Below are positions 5,302 to 6,294 of a DNA stretch of 6,294 nucleotides, piece by piece. Position numbers and translations under genes: made by a program. How positions within the stretch are numbered: the first letter of the stretch is position 1; the number at the start of each line of letters is the position of its first letter. A model generated the notes under the pieces. The model had not been told where the DNA came from and did not search any database. It saw only the letters and a list, made by a program, of their open reading frames with translations. The stretch spans positions 1-6,294 of the forward strand of contig CAJVYJ010000114.1 of the NCBI GenBank assembly GCA_913009475.1, written 5' to 3'. The stretch is from an uncultured Actinomycetes bacterium. Lineage in GTDB: Bacteria > Actinomycetota > Aquicultoria > CAJVYJ01.

Positions 5302-5862
5302 TTATTTTTTTTGATTGCGCCAGATCATTACACCTAAAATAATCAGTAAAAGAATTATGCTGCTGCTTATAAGCGGGCTGCCGAGATTAGTAAGAGCTAT
5401 TAGGCCCAGGGCGGCTGCGACAAATATCAGGCCCGCGACTACGGTTCCGGCGATGATAGCAATAAATGCCGGCCAAAAATCAGTGCCGAAGATAAACGCA
5501 ACTAAACTGGCCGACCAAGGCCCCATTCCCGGAGCGGGAATCGCGGCGGTAATAAAAATCCCAATGATGCCGTAGCGGTCCATTTTATGTGAATGCCGTC
5601 GACGGGTATGCTCAAACAAATAGTTGAAAAAACGTTCAAAGAGAGATATTTTTTTTGAAATCCAGTTAGAAACCGGTTCCAGAAATAATAATAGCGGCAC
5701 TACCGGAGTCAGGTTGCCAAGAATGCCTAAGGGCAGAGCAACCATTGGCGTTACATCCAGTTTCACAATGCCGATTATAATTGCGGTACGTTCAACCACT
5801 GGTATTAATGCCAGAATGTATACTATTAGCTCATGGGGCAAAGTTTCTACTAAATTTAAAAT
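5302..5862 (-). CDS. Small multi-drug export (COG2426 / Sm_multidrug_ex) family membrane protein
   Basis: This 186-residue integral membrane protein has about five hydrophobic segments (roughly residues 12-32, 37-62, 97-127, 128-158 and 162-180) and a basic cytoplasmic-looking stretch, HTRRRHSHKMDR (85-96). Family marks are PHELIVYILALIPVVER near the N-terminus, GNLTPVVPLLLFLEP (49-63) and AIPAPGMGPWSASLVAFIFG (107-126), which parallels the family's IPxPGTGAWTGxLxA. The name comes from an early drug-export report; the substrate is unknown. An in-frame TTG at 5841 has no ribosome binding site. The ATT at 5862 has AAAGGTGA (5866-5873) at good spacing and gives the expected N-terminus before PHELIV, so I start there. 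It is convergent with ddl, with 5 bp between stops and no visible terminator. Confidence 0.85.
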   Translation of the reverse strand: MLNLVETLPHELIVYILALIPVVERTAIIIGIVKLDVTPMVALPLGILGNLTPVVPLLLFLEPVSNWISKKISLFERFFNYLFEHTRRRHSHKMDRYGIIGIFITAAIPAPGMGPWSASLVAFIFGTDFWPAFIAIIAGTVVAGLIFVAAALGLIALTNLGSPLISSSIILLLIILGVMIWRNQKK

Positions 5863-5865
5863 TGT

Positions 5866-5873
5866 TCACCTTT
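5866..5873 (-). promoter_or_regulatory. Shine-Dalgarno site deciding the ATT start of the membrane-protein gene
   Basis: On the minus strand this reads AAAGGTGA, complementary to the 16S 3' end, with ACA before ATT (six bases between AGG and the start). In-frame TGA lies at 5866-5868, so no earlier start is possible. The next candidate (TTG at 5841) is 28 nt away, too far to use this site. Confidence 0.6.
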
Positions 5874-5890
5874 ATTATCTGTCTTTTGAG

Positions 5891-5899
5891 ATTATATCA
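5891..5899 (-). promoter_or_regulatory. Extended -10 promoter for the membrane-protein gene
   Basis: The minus strand reads TGATATAAT, a perfect extended -10 element. No good -35 is visible. The predicted transcript start is near 5884, which leaves a short leader of about 22 nt including the Shine-Dalgarno site and ATT start. Confidence 0.6.
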
Positions 5900-5944
5900 T
5901 TTTTTTTAGCAGGTTTTGGTAATAGAAAATATTATTTGTTATAG

Positions 5945-6061
5945 TTAAGCGGCTTATGGGGATGGGTGAAAAATCGTGAGAGCGTAAGGCGTGAAAGCGT
6001 AAATGTGTAGCGCGCCAGTTTATCTGGCGCCTTATGAGCGAAAAGCGTAGAGGGTAGATGT
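5945..6061. repeat. Repeat-rich intergenic DNA with GCGCCAG hairpin
   Basis: No gene is supported between 5900 and 6193. This part has degenerate direct repeats of a GCGTRA-type word (about 5975-6003: CGTGAGAGCGTAAGG, CGTGAAAGCGTAAATG). Then comes a hairpin with 7-bp arms GCGCCAG (6012-6018) and CTGGCGC (6024-6030) around TTTAT. The hairpin follows GTGTAGC, a flank seen again at 6060-6066. Confidence 0.55.
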
Positions 6062-6116
6062 GTAGCATCAGAGCTTGCTCTGATAGAACCATAAGCAAAG
6101 CAAGCTTTGCGACTAC
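6062..6116. repeat. Double-hairpin element bounded by GTAG and CTAC
   Basis: Two adjacent hairpins lie here: ATCAGAGC (6067-6074) with GCTCTGAT (6077-6084), and GCAAAG (6095-6100) with CTTTGC (6105-6110) around CAAG. The pair is bounded by GTAG (6062-6065) and CTAC (6113-6116), the same outer bases as the palindromes at 1013-1040 and 1284-1312. It lies upstream of ychF. No T-run follows, so it is not a classic terminator. Confidence 0.6.
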
Positions 6117-6130
6117 GGAGATTCTGATTT

Positions 6131-6165
6131 ACAATTTGAAATTTACACTTTACACTTTAAAATTG
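6131..6165. repeat. AT-rich motif AATTTACACTTT, partly shared with 1097-1125
   Basis: Contains ACAATTTGAAATTTACACTT followed by a second TACACTTT and AAAATTGCG. The reverse complement of the region near 1097-1125 carries the same words (ACAATTTACACTTTGCAATTGCG), so this is a short dispersed repeat. TTGAAA (6136-6141), a 17-nt gap and AAAATT (6159-6164) form a weak promoter candidate for ychF. Confidence 0.45.
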
Positions 6166-6180
6166 CGACTATAGCGAGCC

Positions 6181-6188
6181 GGAGGTGA
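6181..6188 (+). promoter_or_regulatory. Near-ideal ribosome binding site of ychF
   Basis: GGAGGTGA is fully complementary to the bacterial anti-Shine-Dalgarno sequence. Its GGAGG core lies 8 nt before the TTG at 6194, which fixes that unusual codon as the start. Confidence 0.8.
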
Positions 6189-6193
6189 TTTTT

Positions 6194-6246
6194 TTGGAGA
6201 TAGGTTTAGTTGGTCTGCCCAATGCCGGCAAATCAACATTATTTAA
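6194..6246 (+). CDS. ychF: Ribosome-binding GTPase/ATPase YchF (OLA1 family), first 17 codons only (cut by adapter)
   Basis: The 17 complete codons from a TTG start encode (M)EIGLVGLPNAGKSTLF. The P-loop GLPNAGKST sits directly at the N-terminus, followed by LF, as in YchF proteins (compare GIVGLPNVGKSTLFNAL). Obg shares GLPNAGKST but carries it after a ~160-residue domain and usually continues LL. YchF is a universally conserved, ribosome-associated P-loop NTPase with ATPase preference. The next codon, AA plus one base, would be the family's Asn, but adapter sequence begins at 6246, so the gene is cut by artefact rather than truncated. A repeat cluster lies upstream and a perfect Shine-Dalgarno site precedes the start. 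With so few residues the call rests on motif and position. Confidence 0.82.
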
Positions 6247-6294
6247 GATCGGAAGAGCGTCGTGTAGGGAAAGAGTGTAGATCTGGGTGGTTGC
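6246..6294 (-). other. Illumina P5 / universal adapter, reverse complement (artefact)
   Basis: From AGATCGGAAGAGCGTCGTG onward the sequence is the reverse complement of the adapter at 245-302. It matches to 6284, then differs at 6285 and 6292 (g and t for expected c), as low-quality read tails do. Genuine DNA ends at 6245 or 6246. Confidence 0.97.

Noticed and set aside
5892..6098. Minus-strand 68-codon frame in the repeat cluster
   Set aside because: It runs through hairpins and the promoter of the membrane-protein gene with no ribosome binding site or recognisable motif.
5945..6165. CRISPR array
   Set aside because: The repeats are hairpins with different arms and irregular spacing, without identical direct repeats, unique spacers or cas genes.
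6194..6246. Obg GTPase instead of YchF
   Set aside because: The P-loop lies at the very N-terminus and continues STLF; Obg carries its G domain after a long N-terminal domain.

Overview
The window is a metagenome-style assembly contig carrying about 5.9 kb of genuine bacterial DNA (roughly positions 303 to 6245), capped at both ends by Illumina library sequence. Positions 1-302 are G-rich noise, a T-run and a complete 58-nt Illumina P5/universal adapter. Positions 6246-6294 are the same adapter in reverse complement. Both outermost genes (tsaD and ychF) are therefore cut by artefact, not by biology.

The organism is a bacterium of moderate GC that uses Shine-Dalgarno sites, GTG/TTG (and probably ATT) starts and TGA as a stop. 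It has bacterial-type t6A genes, a peptidoglycan D-Ala-D-Ala ligase and unusually repeat-rich intergenic DNA. No taxonomic marker is complete. The general look (uncultivated, many palindromic intergenic repeats, compact housekeeping genes) fits a candidate-phylum bacterium of Patescibacteria or WOR-1/Margulisbacteria type, but this is a weak inference.

Left half, minus strand (transcribed right to left): a family-4 uracil-DNA glycosylase gene leads into tsaE, tsaB, rimI and then tsaD (N-terminal half only). TsaB, TsaD and TsaE are the bacterial partners that transfer threonylcarbamoyl to tRNA A37 (t6A); the TsaC/Sua5 partner is not in the window. RimI is the usual operon companion. A perfect extended -10 site lies upstream of the glycosylase gene. 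The first four genes are tightly packed, but rimI and tsaD are separated by about 500 bp filled with four palindromic repeat elements.

Right half: a 310-bp divergent intergenic region holds a second copy of one of those repeats. It is followed on the plus strand by a small YtxH-type membrane-anchored protein and D-alanine--D-alanine ligase (Ddl). Convergent to ddl is a small multi-drug export family membrane protein whose best start is an ATT codon behind a good Shine-Dalgarno site and an extended -10 promoter. The last 240 bp of genuine DNA hold another cluster of hairpin repeats and the first 17 codons of the GTPase gene ychF behind a near-ideal ribosome binding site.

The most interesting signal is a ~128-bp structured repeat present twice. 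Both copies lie in the same sense as the following gene and both end just upstream of its ribosome binding site (before tsaD and before ytxH). Other points are a QxxLF beta-clamp-binding-like C-terminus on the glycosylase, a 103-bp imperfect palindrome, and the ATT start.
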